Shown piece after piece: positions 1 through 7,107 of a stretch of DNA of 44,123 nt. Each line of letters opens with the position of its first letter. Positions within the stretch are counted from its first letter, which is position 1. Source of the DNA: Pseudomonadota bacterium (GTDB lineage: Bacteria; Pseudomonadota; Gammaproteobacteria; Burkholderiales; Thiobacillaceae); the NCBI GenBank assembly GCA_021826065.1, contig JAKADY010000025.1, positions 1-44,123 on the forward strand. Direction: 5' to 3'. Both the position numbers and the translations under genes were made by a program. The notes under the pieces were generated by a model. That model was given only the letters and a program-made list of their open reading frames with translations. It was not told the DNA's origin and searched no databases.

Positions 1-648
1 TGAAGGTGAAGGTGCCGCTCGACTTGGTGCTGGGCGAGTTGAAGCTGACCGTACCCTTGGAGGTGGTGGTGCCGCTGGCGTTACCGCTGACCACACCGCT
101 CCAGCGGCCTGACACGCTGGCCCCGCTGACCAGCCCGCCACTGCTGTCGCGCACCGTCACCGTTGCCGTGGCACGCGTGCCGCTGGTCTTGACGTTGAGC
201 CGCATGTCGATGTTGTCGACATAGAGGACAAGCGGCGGCGCCGTCACACTCACGCTCAGGCGCGCCGTATCCTGGCTGCCGCTCGCGTCGGTCACGGTCA
301 GCACCGCGCTGTAGGCGCCCTGGGCGGTGTAGACGTGCACGGGGTTGGCCTCGGCCGAGCGCGCGCTGCCGTCGCCGAAGTCCCAGTCGAAACGCAGGGC
401 ACTGCCGTCCGGGTCATAGGAACCGGCGCTGGAGAACGCCACCGTCAGCGGCGCCGTGCCGCTCAGCGGGGTGGCGCTCGCCAAGGCGACCGGTGGCGCG
501 CCATAAGGGGCCGCGACGCTGCCGCTGATGACGTACTCGCCCAGGCTGCCGTAGTCCGTGTAGCCCGTCGACGCTTCGCCCTTGCCCGTGCCATCGACGC
601 TGAGGTAGTAAGTGCCCGCCGGCGGGCCACTAAGGCTGAAGCGGCCCC
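1..648 (-). pseudogene. C-terminal fragment of a secreted PKD-domain protein (peptidase-like), truncated by IS630
   Basis: Read on the minus strand, this stretch is open from the IS630 junction to the left edge of the window. It first encodes a bacterial pre-peptidase-type segment (AGTYYLSVDGTGKGEAS, then GYTDYGSLGEYVISG), which is characteristic of the region after the catalytic domain of secreted metallopeptidases. A PKD domain follows, with the core WDFGDGS and a closing YSAVLTVTD strand. After that comes a Ser/Thr/Gly-rich Ig-like stretch. No start codon or signal peptide is present, because the 5' part is missing at the IS boundary. Translating the DNA beyond the IS (1834-1975) gives no continuation, so the N-terminal half was lost and not merely displaced. 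The protein would have been exported. The peptidase assignment rests only on the tail, because no catalytic domain is visible. Confidence 0.75.
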
Positions 649-650
649 TA

Positions 651-1831
651 GCGCACTGTCTCTAAAATAGCCATACATTACTGACGTCTGAAAGCTTCGC
701 GAGCGCGCTGGATTTTGGCGAGGATTTCCTCGCCCTTGGCGCGCCATCGATAAGGTTCGGGCTCGAGATTGTGCTCAGCCAGATAGGTTTCGATGGCGCG
801 GGTCAGCTCGCGTACGCTACTGAAACTGCCCTCGCGGATGACCTCTTCGGTCAAGTCGCGGAAGAAGCGTTCGACTAGGTTCATCCAGGAGCTGGAGGTG
901 GGCACGAAATGCATGTGAAAGCGCGGATGCTTGGCAAGCCATGCTTTGACTGCGGGATGCTTGTGGGTGGCGTAGTGATCGACGATCAGGTGCAATTGCA
1001 GCTCGCGCGGGGTGTCCCGGTCGATTTGCCTGAGAAAGGCGAGCCATTCGACGTGGGTGTGGCGCGGCGCCATTTGGCTGATGATCTTGCCATCCAGATC
1101 GTTCAGGGCGGCAAACAGCGTGATCGTGCCATGCCGCACATCGTCATGGGTGCGTGTGCGCACATGGCCAATGCCCAGGGGCAGGCCGGGTTGCGTGCGC
1201 TGCAGTGCCTGGCATTGGCTTTTCTCGTCGCAGCACAGCACCAAGGCGCGATCCGGCGGATCGAGGTAAAGCCCAACGACGTCCCAGAACCTGGCCTCGA
1301 AGTGGGGGTCCTGGGAGAGCTTGAAAGTTCGCAGCCGATGCGGCTTGATGTCGTTCGCATGCCACAGCCGCTGCACGGTCGCGGGCGACACCTGTGCATG
1401 CTGCGCCATGCTCCGTACGCTCCAGCGGCTGCGCCCCGCCGGCGGCCGCATCGCCTCCGTCAGCACTCGCTCCACCGTCTGCGGCGCAAGGCGGCTCTTT
1501 CGGCCCCGTCCCTTGGCATCGGCCAGCCCCGCCAGCCCCGCTTGCCGAAACCGCCTCTCCCAGTGCGATACCACCGACCGATTCACCCCAACCTCTCGTG
1601 CCGTTTCTTCCTGACTCTTGCCCGCCGCCCGCAAAAGCACAATGCGCGCCCTGCGCACCGCCCGCTGGGGCGAGGTCGGCGAGCGAACCACATGCGTCAA
1701 TGCCTGCCTTTGCGCCTCGCTCAATTCCAACCTGGTTATCGGCCTGGCCATCAGTTCCCCCTTCTTTGCCTACACGATGGCAGGTTAGCCCATGGCTCGT
1801 ATTATGTACAGCTATTTATGAGACGTTACAC
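651..1831 (-). mobile_element. Complete IS630-family insertion sequence
   Basis: The 1181-bp element is bounded by TA dinucleotides at 649-650 and 1832-1833, as expected for IS630/Tc1 elements, which duplicate TA. The ends are imperfect inverted repeats: GCGCACTGTCTCTAAAATA reading in from 651, and GTGTAACGTCTCATAAATA reading in from 1831 on the other strand. The matching continues further inward (AGCCATACATTA against AGCTGTACATAATA). It carries one intact transposase gene. It lies at the break of the PKD gene fragment. Confidence 0.9.
678..1751 (-). CDS. IS630 family DDE transposase
   Basis: This 357-residue protein cuts and joins the IS ends. The N-terminal third is a helix-turn-helix region (SQEETAREVGVNRSVVSHWE) with a second winged-helix-like part (SVRSMAQHAQVSPATVQRLW). 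The C-terminal half is the RNase H-like catalytic domain. The DDE residues are visible as the Asp in LCCDEKSQ, the Asp in LIVDHYATHK and the Glu in SWMNLVERFF. Length and motif spacing are normal for the family and there is no frameshift, so the copy may be active. It fills almost the whole element, with its stop 27 bp inside the left terminal repeat. Confidence 0.93.
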   Translation of the reverse strand: MARPITRLELSEAQRQALTHVVRSPTSPQRAVRRARIVLLRAAGKSQEETAREVGVNRSVVSHWERRFRQAGLAGLADAKGRGRKSRLAPQTVERVLTEAMRPPAGRSRWSVRSMAQHAQVSPATVQRLWHANDIKPHRLRTFKLSQDPHFEARFWDVVGLYLDPPDRALVLCCDEKSQCQALQRTQPGLPLGIGHVRTRTHDDVRHGTITLFAALNDLDGKIISQMAPRHTHVEWLAFLRQIDRDTPRELQLHLIVDHYATHKHPAVKAWLAKHPRFHMHFVPTSSSWMNLVERFFRDLTEEVIREGSFSSVRELTRAIETYLAEHNLEPEPYRWRAKGEEILAKIQRAREAFRRQ

Positions 1832-1975
1832 TAGCATTGGCGGGCATGTGCCGGAATCGGTGGCAATGCAGCGTTACCCGGCAGCGCCCCGAGAAGCCGC
1901 GTGCAGACCCGAGTCTGGGGTCGACCCCTAGGGATTCGCCCGCCCCATTCAAGCGGCGGTGTCGGCGATCGAGGC

Positions 1976-2938
1976 TCAGGTCGGGCGCTGTCTCCTGTCG
2001 AGCCAGACGCCCAGCCCCTGAGCGTTGAGCTCTACGTCGTGCGCGAGCATCTGGCGCAGGTCGGCCTGCTCCAGCCTGCAGCCATGCCGGCGCAGCCGCT
2101 CGATGAGCAGGGATTGCAACCCGGCCGAGATCTCGGCATGGCGCTGTGTGCTGTCCTTTGGCGCGGCCTCGGCAATCGAGACGAATTCATCCAAAAACCC
2201 GTGCAAATCCGCCGCCAGGCGGGGCAGATCGTCGACCCGGCCGAAGTGGGTCAGATACGCCGCCCGCGGCTGCAGCGACAGGATGCGGTCGATGGAGGCA
2301 TGCGCCGCCTCGGGCTCGAACTGAACCGGCGTGGTGGTGGGGAAGATGAAGGGACGTCCATCGACGTCGAAGGCGCGATAGGAAAGGCCGAAGGCGTCGC
2401 CGGTGAACACCCCGGCGCTGGCGGCGTCGTGGATGCAGAGGTGGTGCCGGGCATGGCCCGGGGTGTCGAGGAAGACCAACTGGCGGCCCGCAAGGTCCAG
2501 CTCGAACCCGTCCGGCGCCTGCACCACCCGCTCTGCCGCGACCGGGACGATCTCGCCGTAGAGCTCGCGAAAGCGTGCCTCGCCATAGACGGCGATACTC
2601 CCCGCCACCAGCCGGGCGGGGTCGATCATGTGCGGCGCCCCGCGCGGATGCACCACGAGCCGGGCGTTGGGACAGAGTCCCATGAGCGTACCAGCCCCGC
2701 CGGCATGATCCAGGTGTACGTGGGTGAGCAGCACATAGTCCACCGCCTCCACACCCAGGCCCAGCTGCTGCAAGGCCCGCAGCAAGGCCGGCAGACTGTG
2801 CCGGGTGCCGGTATCGACCACCGCAACGCGGCCGTCCTCAACGATTAGGTGCACGGCGGCCAGGCCGGGACGCAGATAGCCGGCATCGATTGCATAGATG
2901 CCCTGACCGTAGTCGATCAGGTTGTCAGTCAGGTCCAT
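1976..2938 (-). CDS. Metallo-beta-lactamase-fold hydrolase
   Basis: This 320-residue cytoplasmic protein has no signal peptide. The dinuclear metal site of the MBL fold is complete: THVHLDHAG at about residues 72-80 gives the HxHxDH motif, DTPGHARHH gives the next His, FTGDAF the bridging Asp, and YLTHFGR the last His. The overall plan (a glyoxalase II-like fold followed by about 90 helical residues) fits the broad family of MBL-fold hydrolases that includes thioesterase and glyoxalase-like enzymes. The substrate cannot be read from the sequence. It is transcribed away from the DUF504 gene across a 35-bp gap. A drug-resistance role is not suggested, because nothing in it or near it points that way. 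Confidence 0.88.
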   Translation of the reverse strand: MDLTDNLIDYGQGIYAIDAGYLRPGLAAVHLIVEDGRVAVVDTGTRHSLPALLRALQQLGLGVEAVDYVLLTHVHLDHAGGAGTLMGLCPNARLVVHPRGAPHMIDPARLVAGSIAVYGEARFRELYGEIVPVAAERVVQAPDGFELDLAGRQLVFLDTPGHARHHLCIHDAASAGVFTGDAFGLSYRAFDVDGRPFIFPTTTPVQFEPEAAHASIDRILSLQPRAAYLTHFGRVDDLPRLAADLHGFLDEFVSIAEAAPKDSTQRHAEISAGLQSLLIERLRRHGCRLEQADLRQMLAHDVELNAQGLGVWLDRRQRPT

Positions 2939-2973
2939 ACGGCAATCACGGTTTGACAGGCTAAGCTGGAATC

Positions 2974-3264
2974 ATGACGACATCGCCCACCGCGCGCCAG
3001 CCCCCCATCCAGGAGGTGTTGCACCGCATCCGCTGGGATCCGGTCTTCGGGCAGGGCCGCTTCGAGCTGGGCTACTGGGACCGGGTGCAGCGTCAGATCG
3101 TGCGGGTGCCGCTCACGCAGGTGCGCACCGACCCGGCCGACCATTTCGCCCTGCGTGTCCTGGACGCGGAAGGGTGTATCGTCGAAATCCCCTATCACCG
3201 GGTCGTTGCTGTCTGGTGCAACGGCACGCTCATCTGGCAGCGGCGGGTCCCCAGCCGGCCATGA
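2974..3264 (+). CDS. DUF504 / MJ1316-type RNA end recognition domain protein
   Basis: This 96-residue single-domain protein starts IQEVLHRIRWDP and shows the family pattern: a WDP motif, a GYWDR strand, and the closing IPYHRVVAVWCNGTLIWQR, which matches the IPxHRI...G...IW signature of DUF504 (Pfam PF04457). That family is described as an RNA cyclic-group end recognition domain and is often linked to RNA repair or tRNA processing. The domain is complete and has no fused partner. The ATG used gives the normal family length. No RNA ligase or nuclease lies beside it, so a precise role cannot be given. Confidence 0.8.
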   Translation: MTTSPTARQPPIQEVLHRIRWDPVFGQGRFELGYWDRVQRQIVRVPLTQVRTDPADHFALRVLDAEGCIVEIPYHRVVAVWCNGTLIWQRRVPSRP

Positions 3265-3356
3265 GCGGGCAAGGGTGGACAACACACCCGAGCTGACGCA
3301 TCTTAACGCCCGAGGCCCCGCATCCCGACGGGGCCCATTCGAGAGGAGAGTGGAGC

Positions 3357-4154
3357 ATGCGCATCGCGATTGGGTTGTTGGCGGTCGGACTGCTGTTGTC
3401 AGTCGCCGCCCGGGCCGAGATCCGCGGCCAGGAGATCAGCTACAGCGACGGCCAGGTCACCATGAAGGGCTATCTCGCCTACGACGACGCCATTGCCGGC
3501 AAGCGCCCCGGTGTATTGGTGGTGCATGAGTGGTGGGGCCACAACGACTACGCCCGCAGCCGCGCCCGCCAGCTGGCGGCGATGGGCTACACCGCCCTGG
3601 CCGTGGACATGTACGGCGACGGTAAGACCGCCGCACACCCCTCTGAAGCCGGCGCCTTCGCCAGCGAGGTGCGCCGCAATTTACCCCTCGCCCAGGCCCG
3701 CTTCGAGGCAGCCTTGAACACGCTGCGCCGGCATCCCACCGTGGCGGCCGATGACATCGCCGCCCTGGGCTATTGCTTCGGCGGCTCGGTGGTCCTGGAG
3801 ATGGCGCGGCTGGGCCTGGACCTCGATGCCGTGGTCAGCTACCACGGCAGCCTGCAGCTCTCCACCCCAGCCGAACCCGGCCGCATCAAGGCCAGGGTGG
3901 CGGTGTTCACGGGCGAGGCCGACCCCATGATCCCACCCGCCCAGGTCGAGGCCTTCCGCAGCGACATGGAGAAGGCGGGCGCCCGGTTGACCATCGTCAG
4001 CTACCCCGGGGTGAAGCACAGCTTCACCAACCCGGAGGCCGACCAGCTCGCCGCCCGCTTCGGCCTGCCGCTCGCTTATGACCGCAAGGCGGACGAGGAC
4101 TCCTGGGCGCGCACCGCCAGCCTGCTGAAAGAGACCTTCAGCCGCGGCAAGTAA
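3357..4154 (+). CDS. Secreted dienelactone hydrolase family protein
   Basis: The 265-residue protein begins with a Sec signal peptide (MRIAIGLLAVGLLLSVAARA, cleavage after ARA). The mature part is a DLH alpha/beta hydrolase with the oxyanion/glutamate region VVHEWWGHNDYA, the nucleophile elbow GYCFGGS (Cys at about residue 140), the acid in GEADPMIP and the catalytic His in GVKHSFTNP. The Cys nucleophile is typical of dienelactone hydrolases, but periplasmic members generally have unknown substrates. The start is supported by a GAGAGTGGAG purine tract just upstream. It stands alone on the plus strand, facing the cytochrome operon across a hairpin-rich spacer. Confidence 0.88.
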   Translation: MRIAIGLLAVGLLLSVAARAEIRGQEISYSDGQVTMKGYLAYDDAIAGKRPGVLVVHEWWGHNDYARSRARQLAAMGYTALAVDMYGDGKTAAHPSEAGAFASEVRRNLPLAQARFEAALNTLRRHPTVAADDIAALGYCFGGSVVLEMARLGLDLDAVVSYHGSLQLSTPAEPGRIKARVAVFTGEADPMIPPAQVEAFRSDMEKAGARLTIVSYPGVKHSFTNPEADQLAARFGLPLAYDRKADEDSWARTASLLKETFSRGK

Positions 4155-4389
4155 GTTAGCGTTAAAGTCGCGCCAGCGACTTCTCGAAGCTCCCCTCGCC
4201 CGCTTGCGGGACCAGCCCGAAGGGCGCAGGACGCAACGAAGTTGCGGTCCCGAGCGTAGCGAGGGATGGGCCACAGGCCCACAGAGGGGCTGGGGGTGAG
4301 GGACCGTTCATGGCCGGCACAGCCGTTTTCATCGGCAGGAGTGGCCATCGGCCATGAACGCTTAGGCTGGCCGCGCCCCCTGCCAGGGA
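4155..4389. repeat. Hairpin-rich spacer between convergent genes
   Basis: The spacer contains a string of short perfect palindromes: GTCGC/GCGAC (4167-4171, 4176-4180), CCCGC/GCGGG (4199-4203, 4206-4210), GCAAC/GTTGC (4233-4237, 4241-4245) and TGGGCC/GGCCCA (4267-4272, 4276-4281). A 12-bp inverted repeat, CGTTCATGGCCG (4305-4316) and CGGCCATGAACG (4349-4360), follows. The flanks CTCCCCTCGCCCGC and GAGGGGCTGGGGGTGAGGG look like the two halves of a common proteobacterial intergenic palindrome with a stem-rich insert. The 12-bp stem could serve as a terminator for the convergent genes but lacks a T-run. Confidence 0.55.
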
Positions 4390-4908
4390 TCAATTCCGGG
4401 GGATGCGCACCTCGCGCTCGGGATAGCGGCCCTCGTTGGCGCGCGTGTGGCAGGCGCTGCAATTTGAGGGGCTGCCGATCCTCGAGCGCTTCCAGATGTG
4501 CGCCGGCACCTCGTCGTGCTGGTGTCTGAACAGCGGGGTCTCGGTGATGCGCTGCGGTGCCGCCCCGCGCGGGATGGAGGCGGCGATGCGGCGCATCAGC
4601 ATGTTGGCGTTGGGGCCGTCGGCGGCGTAATCGGTCAGCCAGCGCAGGATGGCCAGGCGCTCGGGCTCCTCCAGGCTGGCATCCTCGCCGAAGTGGTTGT
4701 CCAGCTCGTTCATCATCTTCTGCCAGGAGCGGGCCGGCAACAGCCCCGGCGCATAGGCGGTGTGGCAACTGCCGCACTCCTTGACGTAGAGCGGCCCCGG
4801 CGGCATGGGAAAGACCACCTCGCTGTCGGCCTGGCCCTGGCCGATCCAGGCACCCGCGAGCACCACCGCCCCGATCAGCACCGACAGATTCCTCCAGTTC
4901 ACGCCCAT
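4390..4908 (-). CDS. dhc: Diheme cytochrome c (DHC), SHP partner
   Basis: This 172-residue protein has an N-terminal hydrophobic signal or anchor (residues 8-23). Two haem-binding motifs follow, CGSCH at 45-49 and CSACH at 150-154, so it is a periplasmic diheme cytochrome. The size, spacing and gene order match the DHC protein encoded beside SHP in purple bacteria such as Rhodobacter sphaeroides, where DHC is the electron partner of the oxygen-binding SHP. It is the last gene of the minus-strand operon, 11 bp after shp. The assignment rests strongly on the neighbouring shp and cytochrome b genes. Confidence 0.85.
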   Translation of the reverse strand: MGVNWRNLSVLIGAVVLAGAWIGQGQADSEVVFPMPPGPLYVKECGSCHTAYAPGLLPARSWQKMMNELDNHFGEDASLEEPERLAILRWLTDYAADGPNANMLMRRIAASIPRGAAPQRITETPLFRHQHDEVPAHIWKRSRIGSPSNCSACHTRANEGRYPEREVRIPRN

Positions 4909-4919
4909 GGCCTACCCCC

Positions 4920-5324
4920 TCACTTCACGCTCAGCACATAGGCCGTGAAATCGGCCTTCTCCTGGGGCGTGCACACCCGCCCCAGGACCTCGCGGCAGTT
5001 GCGCCGGAACCACTTCTCCACGTGTGCCGGGTCGGTGAAACGCTGCTTGTTCACCGACGGGGCCAGGGGCTCGACCGCCTTGTGCGTCTTGATGTGCTTG
5101 CCTTCGTCCTTCGGGTTGTCGGTGTGGCAGCTCGCGCAGGAGTCGGCCTCCTTGCCGCCCGTATGCTTCGCCCGGTAGAACTGTTCACCGCGTGCGGCCG
5201 AGGCCGTGAAGCCCGGCTGCACCTGGCGCGCCTCCTGCACCAGGCTGTCGAGGATCTGCTGCGGTGAGTTTGCCCAGGTGGGGCTGCTCGCCAGCATGAG
5301 TAGGAGAAGATTTCGGGGCTTCAT
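4920..5324 (-). CDS. shp: SHP-type monoheme cytochrome c (DUF1924)
   Basis: This 134-residue periplasmic cytochrome has a signal peptide ending near TWA and one haem site, CASCH at 63-67. The C-terminal part contains FRRNCREVLGRVCTP. In Rhodobacter SHP an Asn near this position is the labile sixth haem ligand, released on reduction so that O2 or NO can bind, and two cysteines form a disulfide. Asn109, Cys110 and Cys118 fit those roles here. The start ATG overlaps the stop of the cytochrome b gene (ATGA), so the two are translationally coupled. The SHP family is firm; the ligand assignment is by analogy. Confidence 0.86.
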   Translation of the reverse strand: MKPRNLLLLMLASSPTWANSPQQILDSLVQEARQVQPGFTASAARGEQFYRAKHTGGKEADSCASCHTDNPKDEGKHIKTHKAVEPLAPSVNKQRFTDPAHVEKWFRRNCREVLGRVCTPQEKADFTAYVLSVK

Positions 5325-5935
5325 GGTTCTTCCTTTCGATATTGGTAACCGCTCACCATGGCCTGGGCGATGGGAATGTGGTGCAGCCGCTCGTGCAGGA
5401 TCAGGGCTGCCAGGTGCAGCAAGACGAAGGCGAGCAGGAGTTCCTCCAGCCAGTCGTGGGGCTGCCTGAACCAGGCCTTGGACTCGAAGGCGTAGCCCAG
5501 GGCGTTGAACAGCGGTCCCACCCCCTGGTCGATCGCCGCCAGGGCGAGGCCGGTGCCGGCCATGATCCAGGCCATGGCGTAGAAGGCCACGTAGGCGAGG
5601 CTGGCGAGCGGATGGTGACCCATGGCCTCAGGAGGACTGAAGAACTGGCGTTTGCGGATCGCCTGCAGCCAGACGCCCGGCCGCCAGAGTTCCGTGAAGC
5701 GGGCATGCGCCGGGCCCACCAGCCCCCAGACCAGGCGGGCGACCAGACCGATGAGCAGAAGGTAGCCACACCACAGATGCAGCCGCCACAGCGCGGCCAC
5801 CTCCCAGGAAAACTCCAGCCAGCTCGCCAGCTGGCTGGTGATCAGCAGCAGCACGACCAAGAGCGCATTCCAGGCGTGAATGAGCCTGAGCACAGGGTCA
5901 TAGACCCGCTCGCGTCTCAGGCGCTGCACCTGCAT
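5321..5935 (-). CDS. Cytochrome b561-like membrane protein of the SHP operon
   Basis: This 204-residue integral membrane protein of the di-haem cytochrome b561/Ni-Fe hydrogenase cytochrome b type has four hydrophobic helices. Candidate haem-ligand histidines sit in LRLIHAWNALL (helix 1), WRLHLWCGYLLL (helix 2) and LLHLAALILHE (helix 4). In this family such proteins pass electrons between the quinone pool and periplasmic cytochromes. Here the partners would be SHP and DHC, encoded directly downstream and coupled by a 4-bp overlap. It follows the monoheme cytochrome gene after 23 bp. Confidence 0.87.
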   Translation of the reverse strand: MQVQRLRRERVYDPVLRLIHAWNALLVVLLLITSQLASWLEFSWEVAALWRLHLWCGYLLLIGLVARLVWGLVGPAHARFTELWRPGVWLQAIRKRQFFSPPEAMGHHPLASLAYVAFYAMAWIMAGTGLALAAIDQGVGPLFNALGYAFESKAWFRQPHDWLEELLLAFVLLHLAALILHERLHHIPIAQAMVSGYQYRKEEP

Positions 5936-5958
5936 GGGTCAGCGCTTCCGGATTGCGC

Positions 5959-6351
5959 TCAATAGGCCTTGACCGCGTTGGCCGTCTGCTCGGCGGCAGC
6001 CACCTGGTCGTCGTCACCGACGATCTTGACGAAGGGCGGTGTGAAGGCGGGCTTGCCGAGCGACTGGTAGTAGGCGGAGATGTCGGCCACGTCTTTGTCG
6101 CTCAGTCCGACGGTGAACAGGTTCATGAGCGGGTGGAAGATCTTGCCAGTACGATATTTGTTGGTCTTGATGGTCAGCTTGTCGGCATTGCGTCCGGCGA
6201 GCTGATAGGTGTAGAAGATGCCGCCGAAATCCTTGTCACCATGGCAGGCGACACAAGCGTCGGCCTTCCGCCGGCCGGCCTCCACATCGCCGGCAACGGC
6301 CGGCAGGGCGATAAGACTGGCAAGGGCGATGGCGATGGCGGGCTTCTGCAT
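5959..6351 (-). CDS. Class I monoheme cytochrome c
   Basis: This 130-residue periplasmic cytochrome has a clear Sec signal (MQKPAIAIALASLIALPAVA) and a CVACH haem motif at 33-37. A possible axial Met lies in HPLMNLFTVGLSDKDVADISAYYQSL, the usual place for cytochrome c4/c5/c553-like folds. It is the first gene of the operon with cytochrome b, shp and dhc. A ribosome site CAGGAAG lies about 10 nt before the ATG. It probably carries electrons to or from the SHP/DHC branch. Confidence 0.87.
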   Translation of the reverse strand: MQKPAIAIALASLIALPAVAGDVEAGRRKADACVACHGDKDFGGIFYTYQLAGRNADKLTIKTNKYRTGKIFHPLMNLFTVGLSDKDVADISAYYQSLGKPAFTPPFVKIVGDDDQVAAAEQTANAVKAY

Positions 6352-6476
6352 GGTACGACTACTTCCTGTTGGTATTGATGAAAAATATGATATATTAATT
6401 TGCTAATTTACTAATCTTGTCAATCCGTCATGTCTACCAGTCCATCCCTTTTACACCCCCAGGACTGAGCTCCACG
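6352..6476. promoter_or_regulatory. AT-rich divergent promoter region of the cytochrome operon and haemoglobin gene
   Basis: This is the most AT-rich stretch of an otherwise very GC-rich window. It contains a palindrome AATAT-GAT-ATATT at 6384-6396 and TAATTTGCTAATTTACTAAT just after it. Its position between two divergent genes suggests shared control, perhaps by an oxygen- or NO-responsive repressor. No known operator consensus is matched well enough to name one. Confidence 0.5.
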
Positions 6477-6857
6477 ATGCAGACACACTACGAACGCATC
6501 GGCGGCGACGCGCAGGTCCGGGCCCTGGTCGACCGCTTCTACCAGCTCATGGACGAGCTGCCCGAGGCCTGGGAGATCCGCAAGCTGCACCCCGCCGATC
6601 TCTCCACCTCCAGGCAGAAGCTTTATGAGTTCCTGAGCGGCTGGATGGGCGGCCCGCCGCTCTACACCGAGAAACACGGCCACCCCATGCTGCGCCGGCG
6701 CCACCTGCCCTTCCCCATCGGCCAGCGCGAACGCGACCAGTGGCTCATGTGCATGCGTCAGGCGCTCGACGATGTGGTCGCCGATGCTCGCCTGCGCGAG
6801 GAGCTATACAGCGCCTTCGTACGGGTGGCCGACCACATGCGCAACCAACCCGGCTGA
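6477..6857 (+). CDS. Group II truncated haemoglobin
   Basis: This 126-residue protein has the 2-on-2 globin fold: the opening YERIGGDAQVRALVDRFYQLM, a B10 Tyr at position 22, the proximal His at 76 in RRRHLPFPIG, and the G8 Trp at 89 in RDQWLMCM. This is the pattern of group II trHbs, which bind O2 and NO and often have an oxygenase or NO-scavenging role in the cytosol. The ATG at 6477 is chosen because the globin homology starts right there; a longer open frame upstream begins with TTG and has no similarity. It is divergent from the SHP operon, whose product also binds O2/NO. Confidence 0.9.
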   Translation: MQTHYERIGGDAQVRALVDRFYQLMDELPEAWEIRKLHPADLSTSRQKLYEFLSGWMGGPPLYTEKHGHPMLRRRHLPFPIGQRERDQWLMCMRQALDDVVADARLREELYSAFVRVADHMRNQPG

Positions 6858-7107
6858 CCCCGCCACCCCGCGCGGCTAGTACGGCTGGGGCGGGCCCCTA
6901 GCGCTGTCATCAGAACTTGCTTTCATGCACCGGTACGCCTGCGGTATGCTTGTACCCTGGCGCCCGGCGGTGTCATGCAAGGCGGTTGACCTGCCGGTGG
7001 CAGGACACCCCTCACCCATGGGTGAGCTGAGCTGCGACCGCTCTACGCCGTGGCATTTCCACCAAGCAAGCCCTGCTCAACCAATCGAGTTCGTGGAGGC
7101 ATCGATC

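Noticed and set aside
909-1931. Long plus-strand frame across the IS element
   Set aside because: It is the antisense of the transposase gene, a common effect of high GC content.
1976-2938. Beta-lactam resistance gene
   Set aside because: The MBL fold alone does not show this. There is no signal peptide, and the sequence looks like a general cytoplasmic MBL-fold hydrolase.
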